Positions 22,901 to 35,100 of a stretch of 64,000 nucleotides of DNA are shown one piece after another; position 1 is the stretch's first letter; the number at the start of each line of letters is the position of its first letter. This DNA is from Pogona vitticeps (taxonomy: Eukaryota > Chordata > Lepidosauria > Squamata > Agamidae): assembly GCF_051106095.1 (NCBI RefSeq), contig NC_135789.1, forward strand, positions 24,609,764-24,673,763, given 5' to 3'. The notes beneath the pieces are model-generated. The model saw only the letters and a program-made list of their open reading frames with translations. It did not search any database and was not told where the DNA came from. Both the position numbers and the translations under genes were made by a program.

Positions 22901-24925
22901 CCAGGTCCAATCCAACTCAACCTATTTGAATTTTAAAATTTGGTGGGTCCGGAGAACATCATTCAGTCTAGCCGTTAAAAGGCTAAATGACATCCGTGAT
23001 CAGAGAGAGCAAACCCATCATCTCTCTCTTCTCATCCCGAGATTAGGGGGGGAGGACCTTGGCCCCTAAAGAATGACATCTTCAGCAACGGACACAAGAG
23101 AACATTCTTCTTATTCTTCCTTCTCCATTAAGGACAACGTTGTTACATTGGCTGGGGTTGGACACAAGAATCACATCATCCCCCCCCCCCCCCCGTTACA
23201 GCAGCTCCACTGGATGCCGATCCATTTCCGGACACAATTCAAAGGGCCGGTTCAAACTTATAAAGTCCTAAATGGCTTAAGTCTCTAAAGGACCACCTCT
23301 CCCTTTATGAGCCTGCTCAGGTGTTAAGAGAAAGGCCTTTCTCTTGGTCCCACCGCCCTGATTTGGGAGAGGACCTTCTCCACTGTTGATCCCAGACTTT
23401 GGAACTCCCTCCCACTGGAGGCCAGGCTGGTCCCTTGAGGATTTGCACCCTGATTGGTCCAAATAAAGAGGAAGGTCTGGGCTGTGTCTCTCCTAGTCAT
23501 CTTTTGCCAGATCCATATATGCACATGCATACATGTTGCTATTTACAGTCAAGCTGCTTTTCGATTTCATGGCAAACCCAGGCGTTCACGCCCTCCAAAA
23601 AGGCCCTGCCCTTAACGGCCCTGCTCAGGTTTTGCCAACTCAAGGCCGTGGCTTCCTTGACAGAGTCCGTCCATCTCACGTTTGATTTTCCTCTCTCCCT
23701 GCATTGCTGTAACTTCCAGCACCTTTTTAACTGTTTCATATTATGCACTGCTGCCTATTTATATGCTGCCATTCCAGTTCAGGTTGGAAGTTTCTCTCTT
23801 TTTGGGGGACAATTCCAAGCATGCTCCAGGTGGGGCAGAGGATTATGGGGCTTGTAGTCCAGCACGTGCAGGAAAGATTGCACTCCCTTGCACCACCAGA
23901 AGCACACGTGGCCAACTGCCAGTCAGGTCAACTTCCACATGGGTCATTCCCTGTTACGTCTTGCATTGATATAACTTCCTTGCAGTCAGATTGTTCTGTC
24001 CATGAGCAAGGCTAGCGGCTAGTTTTAATAGCATTTTAAGCATTTCAGTTTTCTGCAAATACAGCGTGCTGTTTCATGGGTTGTGACCTTATTAACAATC
24101 CATCACTACATGATTAAGAGGCATTTTAAGGCATAACGATAAACATTTTCACAAAAATAACTAGCACACATTGAAGCCAATGGCCTTACAGGGGCTTAAA
24201 ATAGCAGTGATTCCCAAATGAGAGGTTTGAAAATACAATGTTTGTCTTTTAAATGTTGCGCCCGCTGCAAACCTTAATCCCAAACTTGAGTGCCACTGGC
24301 TGGGGGCATTCAGTGCACTTTGTTGATGCTCCAAGAAACTCTTGTCTAGTTCATAACACTCCCTACCAGTAAGAGGTAAAAATCTGAATAAATTCCCTGC
24401 CCCCCTTTTTTGTGGCAAACTTGAAAAATAAGATTAAAACGCCTTTCTGCAGAAAATCGCCAGTTTGCACTTTCCAGGATCAACCTCACCACGAATGGTG
24501 TGGTTTACAATGCAGTCGAGGACTGTTTTCTCGAAAGCAAGGCCTGCTAATAGAGTCAATGCGGCTTAAAAGTGCAGCGGATCGGGGCTGTGCAGAACAA
24601 AGAAGCTCGGCTCTTTCTCCCGAGGACGGTTTTCCCTCGGAAGGTTTCAACACTTTCCCGGGAAGGGGTGAGAGACGGTAAAAAACACAAACTCCTAAGG
24701 TGGTTGGACTACAAGTCCCATGCCCGCCCTCCGGCCTAGCCAGGGGTCAGGGTCGATGGGAATTGTAGTCCCGGGAATTAAAGCCGTGTCAAATAGCCAA
24801 GCGAAAGAAGGAGCCGCCCAAGGCTACTTACCCCCCAAGGCGGAGGGAAGCCGATGGAGGAGGAGGAGGAGCAGCAGCAGCAGCTGCGCGCAACCTGCGC
24901 CGCGCAAACCTGCCCCGAAGCGCAT
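16940..24925 (-). CDS. SUMF2: Sulfatase-modifying factor 2 (inactive FGE paralogue)
   Basis: Nine coding exons, in transcript order: 24925-24832, 22723-22573, 21505-21391, 20489-20445, 19405-19255, 18793-18738, 17853-17769, 17317-17152, 17051-16940. All phases close, giving 324 aa (human 301). Exon 1 encodes a signal peptide with a nine-leucine core (residues 15-23). The rest is an FGE-sulfatase domain with recognisable [10 protein letters not shown]-like ([17 protein letters not shown]), YPWGN, WEWTAS and [12 protein letters not shown] blocks. As in other SUMF2 proteins, the catalytic cysteine pair of SUMF1 is missing ([16 protein letters not shown]), so no oxidase activity is expected; the family is known to bind SUMF1 and sulfatases in the ER lumen. 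The C-terminus ends KAEL, an ER-retrieval-like signal. The tail is longer than in the human protein. The exon 5 acceptor was chosen by reading phase. Confidence 0.95.
17368..17480 (+). repeat. Inverted dispersed repeat, copy 2
   Basis: It contains AGAAAGAAAGCTCCCAGC and GGGGCAGGAACAGGAAGCTT, then GCAGAGCTAGGCCTAGCT and CAGGCCTTTCTCC. These are the reverse complement of the copy at 10545-10675 in matching order. It starts only about 50 bp from the acceptor side of the SUMF2 exon 17152-17317. Confidence 0.6.
19566..19685. repeat. 120-bp near-perfect hairpin in a SUMF2 intron
   Basis: The left arm begins ACACAACACCTAGAATGCGG and continues to about 19624. The right arm ends CCGCATTCTAGGTGTTGTGT at 19685. 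The arms are close to 58 nt each with about two mismatches and an almost absent loop of AT dinucleotides (TATATCTATATATAT). No target-site duplication or known terminal repeat was recognised. It may be a young fold-back element. Confidence 0.85.
20540..20690 (+). repeat. L2-like LINE fragment (RT C-terminal region)
   Basis: The phrases CCCTGTTACAGCAGATCCATTGGCTGCCGAT and CAATTCAAAGAGATG match, with changes, the copy at 23185-23470. They translate to the degraded motif (L)HWLP(I)xFR(I)QFK found near the C-terminus of L2/CR1-group reverse transcriptases. It is short and old. Confidence 0.55.
21928..22095 (-). mobile_element. CR1 LINE 3' end, short fragment
   Basis: The phrases GTAGAATTGTGGAGTGGGAAGG, GGCCATCGGGTCCAACCCC and GGCAGGGATCCAAATCAAAG are the reversed 3' UTR of CR1, matching the longer copy at 25.7 kb. 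The element is heavily 5'-truncated. It lies in SUMF2 intron 2-3, in the sense orientation relative to SUMF2. Confidence 0.8.
22219..22505. mobile_element. TA-flanked MITE (Tc1/mariner-like), 287 bp
   Basis: The left end CAGTGGTGCCTCGCTTAA and right end TTAAGCGAGGCACGACTG are inverted repeats with one change, each flanked by TA. The interior repeats words such as GTAATGCG, CGCAAAGCGAA and AAAGCGAAAAA in both orientations, and includes a central inverted pair (CGGTTCCC / GGGAACCG). It lies in SUMF2 intron 2-3. Confidence 0.85.
23185..23470 (+). mobile_element. L2-like LINE, 3' fragment
   Basis: Plus-strand translation, interrupted, gives [15 protein letters not shown] and later [18 protein letters not shown]. 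These resemble the C-terminal QxLHWLPIxxRIxFK and PRLWNSLP blocks of L2/CR1-group LINE polyproteins. It ends near ATTGGTCCAAATAAAG. It is preceded by a run of about 16 C. It lies in SUMF2 intron 1-2. Confidence 0.65.
23523..23760 (-). mobile_element. RTE/BovB-like LINE 3' fragment, copy A
   Basis: The minus-strand frame reads [20 protein letters not shown], then [10 protein letters not shown], like the terminal RWLDGITDS...[11 protein letters not shown] block of RTE-type polyproteins. The nucleotide phrases (GCTCAGGTTTTGCCAACTCA, TTTGATTTTCCTCTCTCCCTGC) recur at 50150-50480. It lies in SUMF2 intron 1-2. Confidence 0.6.
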
Positions 24926-25330
24926 CGCCCGCCTGGGATCCCGGATGCGCTTTGCTCAAATCCAGCCCGGGCGCAAAGCCGAAGAGCGACCGCTTCCGGG
25001 GCTAAGGGAGGAAACAGCACGAGGGCGAGCCTTCCCAAGTCCTTCCCCTTAACCTGCAAAATGCACTCTTTTTTTGAAAGAAAAATCAAAAATCATCTCC
25101 TTTTCCCTCGGAAGGAAAGCCGGGCTCCGGCAACGCGCAGTTCCGGGGGTTGCGCCCTGTTCGCGCCCAAGCGCTTGCTCGGGAGCAAATCTCCCTACCT
25201 CGACGGGGAGGCTTACTCCCGAGTAAAAGGTGGCCGGGGGGGGGGAGAGAGCCGCTTACAAAACTTCACCCCCTCTTTTTCCCCCGAGACTTCCGGCCCT
25301 GCTTGAAAACTTTTGAGAGCCGCTTGTACA
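24830..25330 (-). promoter_or_regulatory. SUMF2: SUMF2 promoter and 5'UTR, GC- and CpG-rich block
   Basis: The sequence around and upstream (to the right) of the SUMF2 start codon is CpG-rich, unlike its surroundings, with phrases such as GGTGGCCGGGGGGGGG and GCGCGCAACCTGCGCCGCGC. No TATA box at a clear distance was seen. This is the expected form of a housekeeping CpG-island promoter. The transcription start was not located. Confidence 0.6.
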
Positions 25331-25669
25331 GCTAGGCATGAAATGTCCAAAAACTCCGTTAAAAAGTTTGCGAAATTCCGATCTCTCGGGCGGGAGCCTT
25401 GAATTAGCCTCTGCGGGATGAATCCAAACCTGGGGTCTCTTTCGCGGGACCTAGTTTCCCCTCCCTCCAATTTTGGGGGACAAGGCAGAGAGGCCCACCG
25501 CCCAGTGCAAAGATGATAAAAGACACAAAAGCAGAGGCCCAGATCCACATCTCCGGAGCATTTCACAGCACACGGTGCATCATGTATCCTTTGCCCCTTT
25601 TGGGGGGGGGGGGAGATGGGGCTTTACCCAGGAGAAGGGCTATTTTGAACCTGCCTTGGTAGATTAAAT

Positions 25670-27960
25670 GATCATAGAATTACAGAATCCTGGAGCAGGA
25701 AGGGGTCCTCGAAGGCCATCGAGTCCAACCCCCCTGCCTCAAGGCTGGCATCCAGATCAAAGTAGATCTGACAGATGGGTGTCCAGTTTTCTCTTGAAGG
25801 CCTCCAGCCTTGGTGTTCTCACCATCTCCCAAGGTCACGGTTCCCTTAACTTTTTCCTGATACATGTAAACATCGTTTTCCAGTCACGTTAATTCTTGTT
25901 TGTTGTTAAAAGACAGTTCTGGCTTTCAATGGCAATATCCTGTGCCATCATCATCAGGGAAGGCAACTGAGATATTTCATTTTTCCTGATATTCAGCTGA
26001 AATCTGGCTTCATGTAACTGGAGCCCATTATGACATGTCCTGCATTTTTGGATAAGAACAGATCCTGCCCCTCCTCAGCCTTTCAAGTCTTTGAAAAGTG
26101 CTATTTCCTCCTCCCCCCTCCATCTTTTCTCAAGGCTAAACATGGCTAGTTCTTTCAATCCTTCCTCTCAGAGCTTGGTTTCCAGCCCCGCCTGATCACC
26201 CTTTTGCCCTCCTCTAGACTTGCTCCAATTTGTCAGCATCCTTCTTGAAGTGTGTTGTCCAGAACTGGACACAATACTCAAGGTGAGGCCTAACCAGTGG
26301 CAAATAAGAGGATGATGAGTACCTTGTGGGATTTGGAGACTCTACTTCTGTTAATGCACCCTCAAATAGCATTGGCTGTTTTTGCAGGCCACATCACACT
26401 GTTGGCTCATATTCAGCTTGTGATCTATAACCATTCCAAGATACTTGCATATATTACTGAGCCAAATATCCCATCTTGTAACTGTGCATTTGGTTTTTTT
26501 TTTTACCTATGTGAAGAACTTTGCACTTCTCCCTGTTTAATTTCATTCTATTATTTTCAGCCCATTGCTCAAGCCTATCAAGATCTTGTTGAATTCTGTT
26601 CTTATATTCAGAGGTATTTTCGATTCGACCCAATTTTGTGTCATCTGGAGATCTGATGAGCATTCCCTGCACTCCCTCATCCCAGTCATTCATAAAAATG
26701 TTGACGAGCACTGGACCCAGGACTGAGTTTTGTGGTATCCCACTTAACTCCTGCCAGTTTCAGAAGGAACCATTCATGAACACTCTTTGAGTACGATTCT
26801 GTAACCAACTGTGTATCCACCTGACACTGCTTCTATCCAGCCCACACCTAGTTAGCCTGTTAGAATATCATGGGACACATTGTCAAAACGCATTAACAAA
26901 GATATACAGTATTACATCTACAGTATAGCATTCCCATCATCTTACCAGGAAAGTTAACCAATTAAAAAAATGTGGCAAGATTAGTCTGGCAGTAATTGTT
27001 CTTGACAAATCCATGTTAAGTTTCTAGTTACCACTGCATTGCTTTTGAGGTACTTGCAGAGTGACTGCTTTATAATCTGCTCCGAATTTTCCCTGGGATT
27101 GATGTCAGGCTGACCAGTCTGTGGTTCCTCCTTTCTGCCCTTTTTGAAGACAGGGATAACATTAGCTGTCCTCCAGTCATCCAGCAGTTCGCTCAGCCTC
27201 CATGATTTCAAGAAAATTGTTCTGAGATCTCTTCCACCTGTTCCTTCAATATCCTGGAATGCAGTTCATCTCTAGCCCCAGGGAGCTGAACTAATTTAAA
27301 GTAGTAAAGTACAGGTATCCTTATTTATCACTCTCAAACTGGAATCCTTTCCTCCCCTCCCTTCACATTTGCCTGGAGAAGCATAGACTGTCTTTTGGGA
27401 GAACGTGGTCACTTTCTGCCTTTTGTCATCTACCTTTTACAATGTTCTCATTGCCACTGAGTAGGTGAGCCACTGTTTCTTTCCTGTCTTTTAAGCATCC
27501 CCTTGATAACCTTTTGCCTTCCCAACATCCTCCCTGCAATTCTTTGCTACTCATCTCTACTCTTCCTTCGAGGTCCAGCTTTCCTTCTGCTTCCTATGAC
27601 TTTTTTTCTTTTCAGGTCCTCTCTGAGTTTTTTGTGCAGCCACATCGGTCGTTTTTGCCATTTTCCATCTTTTTTTTTTCTGGTTGGGATGGTTTGCTGT
27701 TGTGCCTTTAGCATTTCCTTTTTGAGAAACTCCCACCCATCTTGGACTCCTTTTCCTCTGAGGATGTCCTGCCATGGGACCTTATTACCTATCACTATTC
27801 TAAGTTTATTAAACTGGGTCTTCCTTAAATTCAGTGGGTCCTGTGCAGCTACACTCCTCTTTTGTTTCCTTTGAAATCAGGAACACAGTCACTTTTCCCC
27901 CAGAGTTCTTCTGGCTGCCTCTCCTTCCACCACGTCATCTCTACTGGATAGAAGAGAGCT
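25670..27960 (-). mobile_element. CR1 LINE, long 5'-truncated copy
   Basis: It lies in minus orientation. The 3' UTR end is at 25670-25860 (ATAGAATTACAGAATCCTGG, GGCCATCGAGTCCAACCCCC). Interrupted reverse-transcriptase fragments follow: at 26711-26454 FMNDWDEGVQ, then YKNRIQQDLDRLEQWAENNR and KLNREKCKVLHIG; at 27211-26981 LSELLDDWRTANVIPVFKKG; at 27795-27547 a basic segment GKWQKRPMWLHKKLREDLK. Their order matches a CR1 ORF2 read towards the 3' end. Several stops and shifts make it a dead copy. The upper border is approximate, possibly to about 28090. Confidence 0.85.
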
Positions 27961-28099
27961 GAAGACACTTCTGATGTGCTATACGGTGACTTGCAAGAAA
28001 GGTCCTGTTGCTGTGATTTCTGCAGTAACACATCTGTGTTGCTTTTAAGAAGCATGGAACCATCTAAGTATGGCAGGAAGGCCACAAGGTTGTCTAATC

Positions 28100-28600
28100 C
28101 AGTGGTTCTTAACGTGGGCAATAATGCCCCCCAGGGGGCGATTTCATTTTTCAGGGGGGCGGTAGAACGAAAAGGGGCGGCGTGGGGGCGCTGGAGCAGA
28201 AGGGGGGCGGTAGGGGGGGCGCTGGAGCAAGCCAAACCTGTGAAGATGGCTGCAGCCTTTTTACAGTGTGCATGAATATATATTTTCCTCCAATTTTAAT
28301 TTAGTTTCAGACTTTTTATCTTGACATTTTTAGTTCCTGCATTTGTTTTTATGCCCTTTTTATATTTCTTTTTGCATCTTAAAATTCACTTGCAATTAAA
28401 TCATTAAATGTTACTTTTTGGGGGGCATTTCATTTTCTTGTAATTTAATTTTGTTTTCAGGGGTCATTGGATTTAAGTGTCTTAAATAAATAAACAAGCA
28501 AACAAATAAATAAGATATCATCACCGCGGGGAGGGGGGGCGATGATAACTTCCTCAATGGCTCAAGGGGGCGTTTCTTTCAAAAAGGTTAAGAACCACTG
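28100..28600. mobile_element. hAT-type non-autonomous element, 501 bp, with 8-bp TSD
   Basis: The ends CAGTGGTTCTTAACGTGGG and AGGTTAAGAACCACTG are hAT-Charlie-like inverted repeats. The 8-mer GTCTAATC flanks both sides (28092-28099 and 28601-28608). Subterminal G-rich blocks (CCCCCAGGGGGCG at the left, GGGGGGGCGATGATAAC at the right) and an AT-rich middle fill it. It has no coding capacity. Confidence 0.87.
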
Positions 28601-28863
28601 GTCTAATCCTCAGCATCTCCTTCCCAAAGTCTCCTCATGGATTTCCTTTACATCAAGGCCTTCTCAGCCACAGAGAAGATGGTGACCTCTTGGAAAAGTG
28701 TGTGTGTGGGGGGGTGCTACACATAAAACTAGAGAACCCAAGGCTACTAGCGCCTTTTCCCAGCCCTCTTTTCTCCGACCAACAATGCAGAGGATAAACC
28801 TCAAGGAAGCTGTGAAAGAACTCCGACCAAATGGCTGCCAGGCACCATGAACGGACAAAGCAC

Positions 28864-29120
28864 GAGAAGAGAGTGGAATTGTTTATTGGGTAGAAAGGAA
28901 GGTAACGCCAGATGCATCGAATCAGTGCATGTCAAGAATAAATAATATCTGATTCCACAGAAGCAACCGTTTTCATCTGGGAACGGCCAAATTCCTGGTG
29001 GCGGAGAGGAGGCAACAGCGCCGGTCATTCTGAAAACTCAACTGGGCAAAAGGGAGGCCTTAATCTGGGCACTGGAGGCTGCTTGAGGAGACTTTCCCCC
29101 CACTCGGGACTGCTTTCAGC
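28864..29120 (-). promoter_or_regulatory. CCT6A: CCT6A 3'UTR with poly(A) signal at 28882-28887
   Basis: Plus-strand TTTATT at 28882-28887 gives AATAAA on the minus strand, about 235 nt beyond the stop at 29121-29123. A short 3'UTR is usual for this gene. Cleavage should fall near 28865. Confidence 0.75.
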
Positions 29121-32100
29121 TCAGCCCTTGAGGGAGGACATTCCAGCACGCATGATTTCATCAACCAAGAGAATGCTGCTAGCAATTACCGTGCTGAAAA
29201 GAAACAGGGAAAAAAGGTTGGCACCCATCCTGGAGGACAAGCGGCTTTGGAAGAAAGCCACCCGCTTGTTCCTGGAACCTCGAGACAAGATTCTTTACAT
29301 GAGCTCCAATGCATTTTCTGGGCTCCCCTTTCCCCCCTTCACGCTGTGGAGGAAAAAACCTGGCAAAACCACAGAACGCGAGAACCCAAATCTAAATTCA
29401 AATCCTAGCAAAAACATTCCAGCAGCAAGGTCTTTTCCTATAAAAGTGAAATCCCACTGCACTTAAGTACTTGTGAAGTCCACACTTGACAGCATGAATG
29501 CCTTCCACAAAATCATCTACAGGTTTCTACGGTTATAAAATGTTACCTTGAATGAAGCAGCTGTTTTTTAACACTGAAATTATCCCAAACTCCAGCTGCT
29601 CCGGCCACCATTGGTTCACCTGGAACGTGCAAAAGTAACACACAGATTAGCGAGAGCTGGGTATGCACACAAAACCACCTGCTGTCAACAGTGAACAAAG
29701 TGAAAAAAAATTCATGGGTGTCGTTTGCTCTGGAGTGCGCCATCTAGACCCACATTTCCCACGTGCCTGGCGTTCTAGAGAAAGGTTGTAGTAACTCTAC
29801 TCTTCAAAGCTCAGTGAAGAGAAATTCCTGATGATGAGAAAGATTAACATCCCCACCCCAAAGTTATGCAACTACCTAAAATGCGAATGTCTAGTAGCAA
29901 CAGACACCCTTATTTGCTGCAATGCATTCAGATCACACTTCTCCTGTAACCCAAAGGGGAAAATCTCATGACGGTAGTGTCTGGTGTCAATCACGCCAAA
30001 CAAAGAGCTGCAATTTTAGAAGTGCCCATATATTGAGATTAGACTGGGTTTTCCTGATTCTGTATTTCAGTTCTCGGTTAGATGGAGAATACCTGAAAAA
30101 TGCATTTTAATTAGCTGAAAGCAGCTGTTTTATGAAGTTCTCTCACCAATCCTAGCCTAATTTTTAAGGCAGCTTTCAACAACAAAGTGGGGCCCAACCC
30201 TTCCCACAAGAGGGTCACCTCCCCCACGGGGGTTTCTCTTTCTGTCTCACCAGAATTTAGATCCACGCCGACAAGCTGCCCTGACTCGGCATATTCGGCC
30301 TGAAGTTTCACTAGCGTTTCTTGAGGATCATAGCCAGAGTTCTGTGCGAGCACCTGAGACAATGGGAAGACATACACCAAGGCCTTTGAGTTTCTTCTGG
30401 AAACCTCCAATACACGGGGACCTTTTTATTATAATTCAGACAAAAACAAGGCTTCCCCGTCTGTGCTGACAACCAGACTGTTCTCTGCTCCTTCCCTTCC
30501 CTCCCCAGACGTCCTCTTCGTATTCCGCACCCCACTGGCACAAGGAGCCAGATAAATCAAATCCCCTTCCCCCAAAAGGGTTGCTATACCTTAGGAATGA
30601 TGAGCAAGGCATCGGCGAAAGCCTGCACCCCCAGCTGGGCCCTTCCTTTGATGGTGGCCTTATGTTTCACAAGAGCATCGGCAATGGCCACCTCCAGGGC
30701 CCCAGCGCCTGGAACTACGCAACCTGAAACGAGACAGCAGGCATCCTTAACGACGTGGTAGGAATGACTGCAACATCAGGACCAAATGCAAGACACAGCT
30801 GAGCACATCCTGAAAATCAACCCAAGGTCCAGTTGTATTATTTACTAAACAGGAAGCTTTCTCCATCTTCTCTCTGAGGAAGAACAATAAACTGAAATAC
30901 TCAATTCTTGGTTGTATTTGCTTTCTGAAGTTCATATGATTATTTACATCTAGGTTGGAACCTGGGGCCTTCCTAATTGTGGGATTATGATTACTTTGGT
31001 TAGTAGAAAGCAGGGTGGATTTAATTTAAATTAAAACAATTTAAATAGAACAGATTTTTTTTTATTTTAATAAAGAAGTTGGATTTTTAATTTAAATCCC
31101 ATTTAAATCATTGATTTCTATTCACTCTGGTAGGCAGTAGAAAAGAACTCCAGAAAAAAAAAAGGAATCTCAGTTCTCTGGGTGTCACTCCACACACAGG
31201 CAAAATGGCACCACCCACACATGTGGGAAGTAGCAACAGGCTCATGGCTACACCAAAGAAAGCAGAACAATGGCTGGCTGTCAAGAGGTGACCCGGACAG
31301 TTAGAATATAGTGCCATGAAAGACGACACTAAAAGGGGAACTTCCCTGGGTGGGTTCCACTCATCTTTCGGTAACAGAATTGGTTCCAGCAACATAACCA
31401 GTATGTATGGCTTCACTTGAAAATACGTCTGGCAACGCAACAGGTGTTTGCCTGGGCTGGCACTATTCTGACCCCCCCCCCACCATATGCAATTACAGAG
31501 GCTCTTGTCAATTGATCAGTTATTGATATGTATACTGTTATAAGCCTCACTTCCCCTTTTCTACTGTACCATCCTATGCTTATGTAGTATTTTAACAAGC
31601 ACTGCAAACAATATGTGATTGTGGACTTGTTTAAATTCTACCCAGGTGATTTTAAAGGTTTACTATGTTACAAACAGTACAGAGACTGTGCGAGAAGAAC
31701 TGGGTTCTTTCGTTTCCATCAGACGGTTCCCTGTGTAAGTAGCCCCCTCCCCTGCGGTTGTGTGTCTCTTCGACACCCTTAGCCAACACAAACCTGGAGA
31801 AGAAGCAAGGGCCGCCATAAAAAGCAGTGCACCCTAAAACCAAAAGATCCTCATCACCCACTCAGCCCTGGCTTTGGAGGATACGAGGAAATGTTAAGCC
31901 ATGTTTCTGACCAAGACTCACCGTCCTCTATGGCGTTTTTGACAGCACGCAGTCCGTCCCGAACAGCGTCCTTGATCTGCGTCAGCGTGTGCTTGTTTGG
32001 GCCTTTGATCAACAGAGTCACCGAACGGGGGTTGTCGCACTTCTCAATGAAAGTGAATTTCTCCTCACCCTACGCAAGCAGATCAAACAAAGAATTATCC

Positions 32101-35100
32101 AAATGCCATTAAAGAAACAAACAAACAGTTCATCAATCCAATATAAAGAAACCAAGGGTATTCAGAAATGGATGGGTGCTTTCCACCCTCACTTGGGTCA
32201 GGATGAGTCCCCCAACAACTCTTACCAACCCAGAATTCCAAGAACACTATCTGCACAACTATTCTGCTGCTGCTCAGCAGAACACATTGTAAGTATGTGA
32301 CTGCTTCAAGCTTTATGAATTTTACACCGATTCAGAATATACTCGAATATGCTTGTATCCAGCAGCAAATGCTTCTGCAGAAGTGTTGCAAGAAAACCAA
32401 GCCAGGTACTATGGCAGAAGGCCAATCTCACTAAAAACAAAAGATTGTCTCTCTCTCTCACACACACACACACAAACAAACACCCACCAGCGTGTATTCG
32501 TAGACAAGGCCCGCGTGTCCCAGACAGTCTACCGAGAGGTCCTCCACTGAATTCATGGCAATGCCTCCACAGGCAAGAGTCAACCTGGGGAAGAAAAAGG
32601 CACGTTTCAGGGCATCTCTACATCATCCTGTTGGACACAACAAAAAGGATGCTTCACCCCTCTATTCCAGGCAACTCCACTTGCAAAATACAGATTTATG
32701 CCTTTGTAGAATAGAACAGAAACAGATACACCTGGATAAATATGGCTATCTACTGGATATTGCCAGCATCCCGTTGTTTCTGTTTCCTTGGAAGCAAACA
32801 TTACAGCTGCTAGAATTCCTACCATGCAAGTCGGTGCAAGTAAAATCCGTGCCCTGCCTTGTGTCTCTCTTTCTTACATCTGTGTACAGTGGTGCCTCAC
32901 ACAACGATGTTAATTGGTTCCAAAAAAATCAACGTTGTGTGAAACATCGTTCTGTGAAACACCATTTCTCATAGGAATGCATAACTGGTTAATCCGTTCC
33001 AATTGGAATGGATTGCCATCGTTCAGTGAAAATCCCCATAGGAAACATCGTTGAGTGAAACAATGTTTCCTATATTGGAATGTATTGAAGCCGACTCAAT
33101 ACATTTCAATGCCTTTGCGAAGTCCTTTTTCGCTCCTGTAAAAGTGTCTTACAATGTTTTACGCTGCTTTAAATGATTGCAATGGTTATTCCACCTCCTG
33201 AAACCTATGCAAACTGATTTTGGTGTTGTTCTGACACTTCGTTAATTTATGATGATTTTTTGTTTTTTCTCCATAGGAAACCATTGGATGGTTTGTCTAA
33301 TGGTTTCCAATGGAAAAAACAAAAAATCATCATAAATTAACGAAGTGTCAGAACAACACCAAAATCAGTTTGCATAGGTTTCAGGAGGTGGACTAACCAT
33401 TGCAATCATTTAAAACAGCGTCCAAACATTGTAAGACACTTTTACAGGAGCGAAAAGGGAGATCGTTGTGTGAAAATCCCCCATAGGAAACATTGCTGTG
33501 TGAGGCAGCAAATTTGACAGAAAAAGGCATCGTTGTGTGAATTCATCGTTGTGTGAGGCACTCGTTGTGCGAGGCACCACTGTATAACAAATACAGCTCA
33601 GTGGTTGGGGGTCACTAGCTGCAGGGCCAGGGGCCGAGGGTGTGAATATCCACCGGGCCAGATCGTCCAGAAGGAGTGTGTGTGACTGCTGAGGCGACAT
33701 GTCCTGCCACCTGGGTGGCTTTGGCAAGTTGCACAGAGGTCCCAAAGCACCTCCTGAAGGAGGGGCAGCAAAGCCATTCCCAACTACTTTATACAGTACC
33801 TAGAAAATGCCAAGCAAGCTGCCTTGATTGAATATGGGATATATGGCACATGACTGTATAACAAGCTCCGCTGCTACCTAAGACAAGGCCCGCAGCCCCA
33901 GGCAAACCCACAATGTTTGATGTTAATACACTGACCTCTCCATGTTTCTCCGTTTTGCTCTGCGCAAAGCGATGATTCCTTCTTTGGCCAGCACGTCCAG
34001 GGAGAAGGGGTCAATCCCCTATAAAACAAAGAGTAACAAAAGCTAAGCAGGCCTTTCTGATTAATTCAACTTATTCCTAAGGATCCAGTGAAGTCCCAGG
34101 ATCTCAAAGTGCTGCCTGGCCACAATGCCTCCAAACCCGGAGCCTCACCTTCTGATTGATCACAACAAAACCTTTACTGGAGTCTCCCACGACGGTTTTC
34201 TTCAAATCAATGATCTTCTTCACTCGCTCTTCAATGAACTTCCTTTCTGCTTTAACCAGTTTCTCTCTTTCTTCCGCACTTTTATAGAAAAACCCGGAAT
34301 TCACCTCTCTGGAAATAGAAAAATGGATCACATTATCCCGACGCTGTCAATAAGCATGCAGCTGGAGGCAAGAAAAATTAAAGCCAGCAATTTTAGAGAC
34401 AACCACTTGGCAGAAGAGTCCATTAACCCAATCTGGGCCTCTCTGGGTCTGTATCAAAGCTTCTTCAGCACAAACCCACCACCACCACCACCTCCTTGAA
34501 CAACCAAATACAACACCAAACCCTGCTAGAGACGTACGTTTTCTCATACTCGAGTGATACGTTACAAGTGAGGATGTAAGCGTCTTCCACGCGCTTCTTC
34601 ATGTCAGGATGGCGAGCGCCGTGATCCAAGACAAGGCCTCGGATCAACCTATAAAGGAAGCAGTTTCAGATCTCCTGAAATGTACTTGCTTCAGCTCCTG
34701 CTTATCACACCTGCAGCCGGGCACCTCTCCCACCCAACTGACTTTCAATAGATGGCAAGCATCTTAGTTGTGTACCTGCCTCGGACCTGGACAGGCTGCC
34801 TTCCAGACAGCAGGCCACGCAAATAACCCAAGGCAGAGACCCTTTTTCTCGCATGGTGTCTGACTCCATTAGCCACTGTCAAAGCCAACGCAGAATTCAC
34901 CCATGCCTTCCTCACCAAGACCTTATTTCCAGCTTATCCACATCTGTATTCCATTTCTTTAGCCCCTAAGGATACCCAAGAGGCACTCAGGTAAGCAGCA
35001 GCATCTTTCCTGAACCAGCAAAGTTGAGGAGTAGCGACAAGGGCCGCATCTCCCCAGCAGAAGGAAGTATCACAGGCTGGAGGCTGGGGGAGTACCAGGA

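Noticed and set aside
23180-23195. Runs of 10-16 C or G at several places
   Set aside because: Homopolymer tracts are ordinary and error-prone in sequencing; no function can be inferred from them.
26454-27795. Reverse-transcriptase-like peptides as a possible host gene
   Set aside because: Their order and the adjoining 3' UTR identify a dead CR1 LINE.
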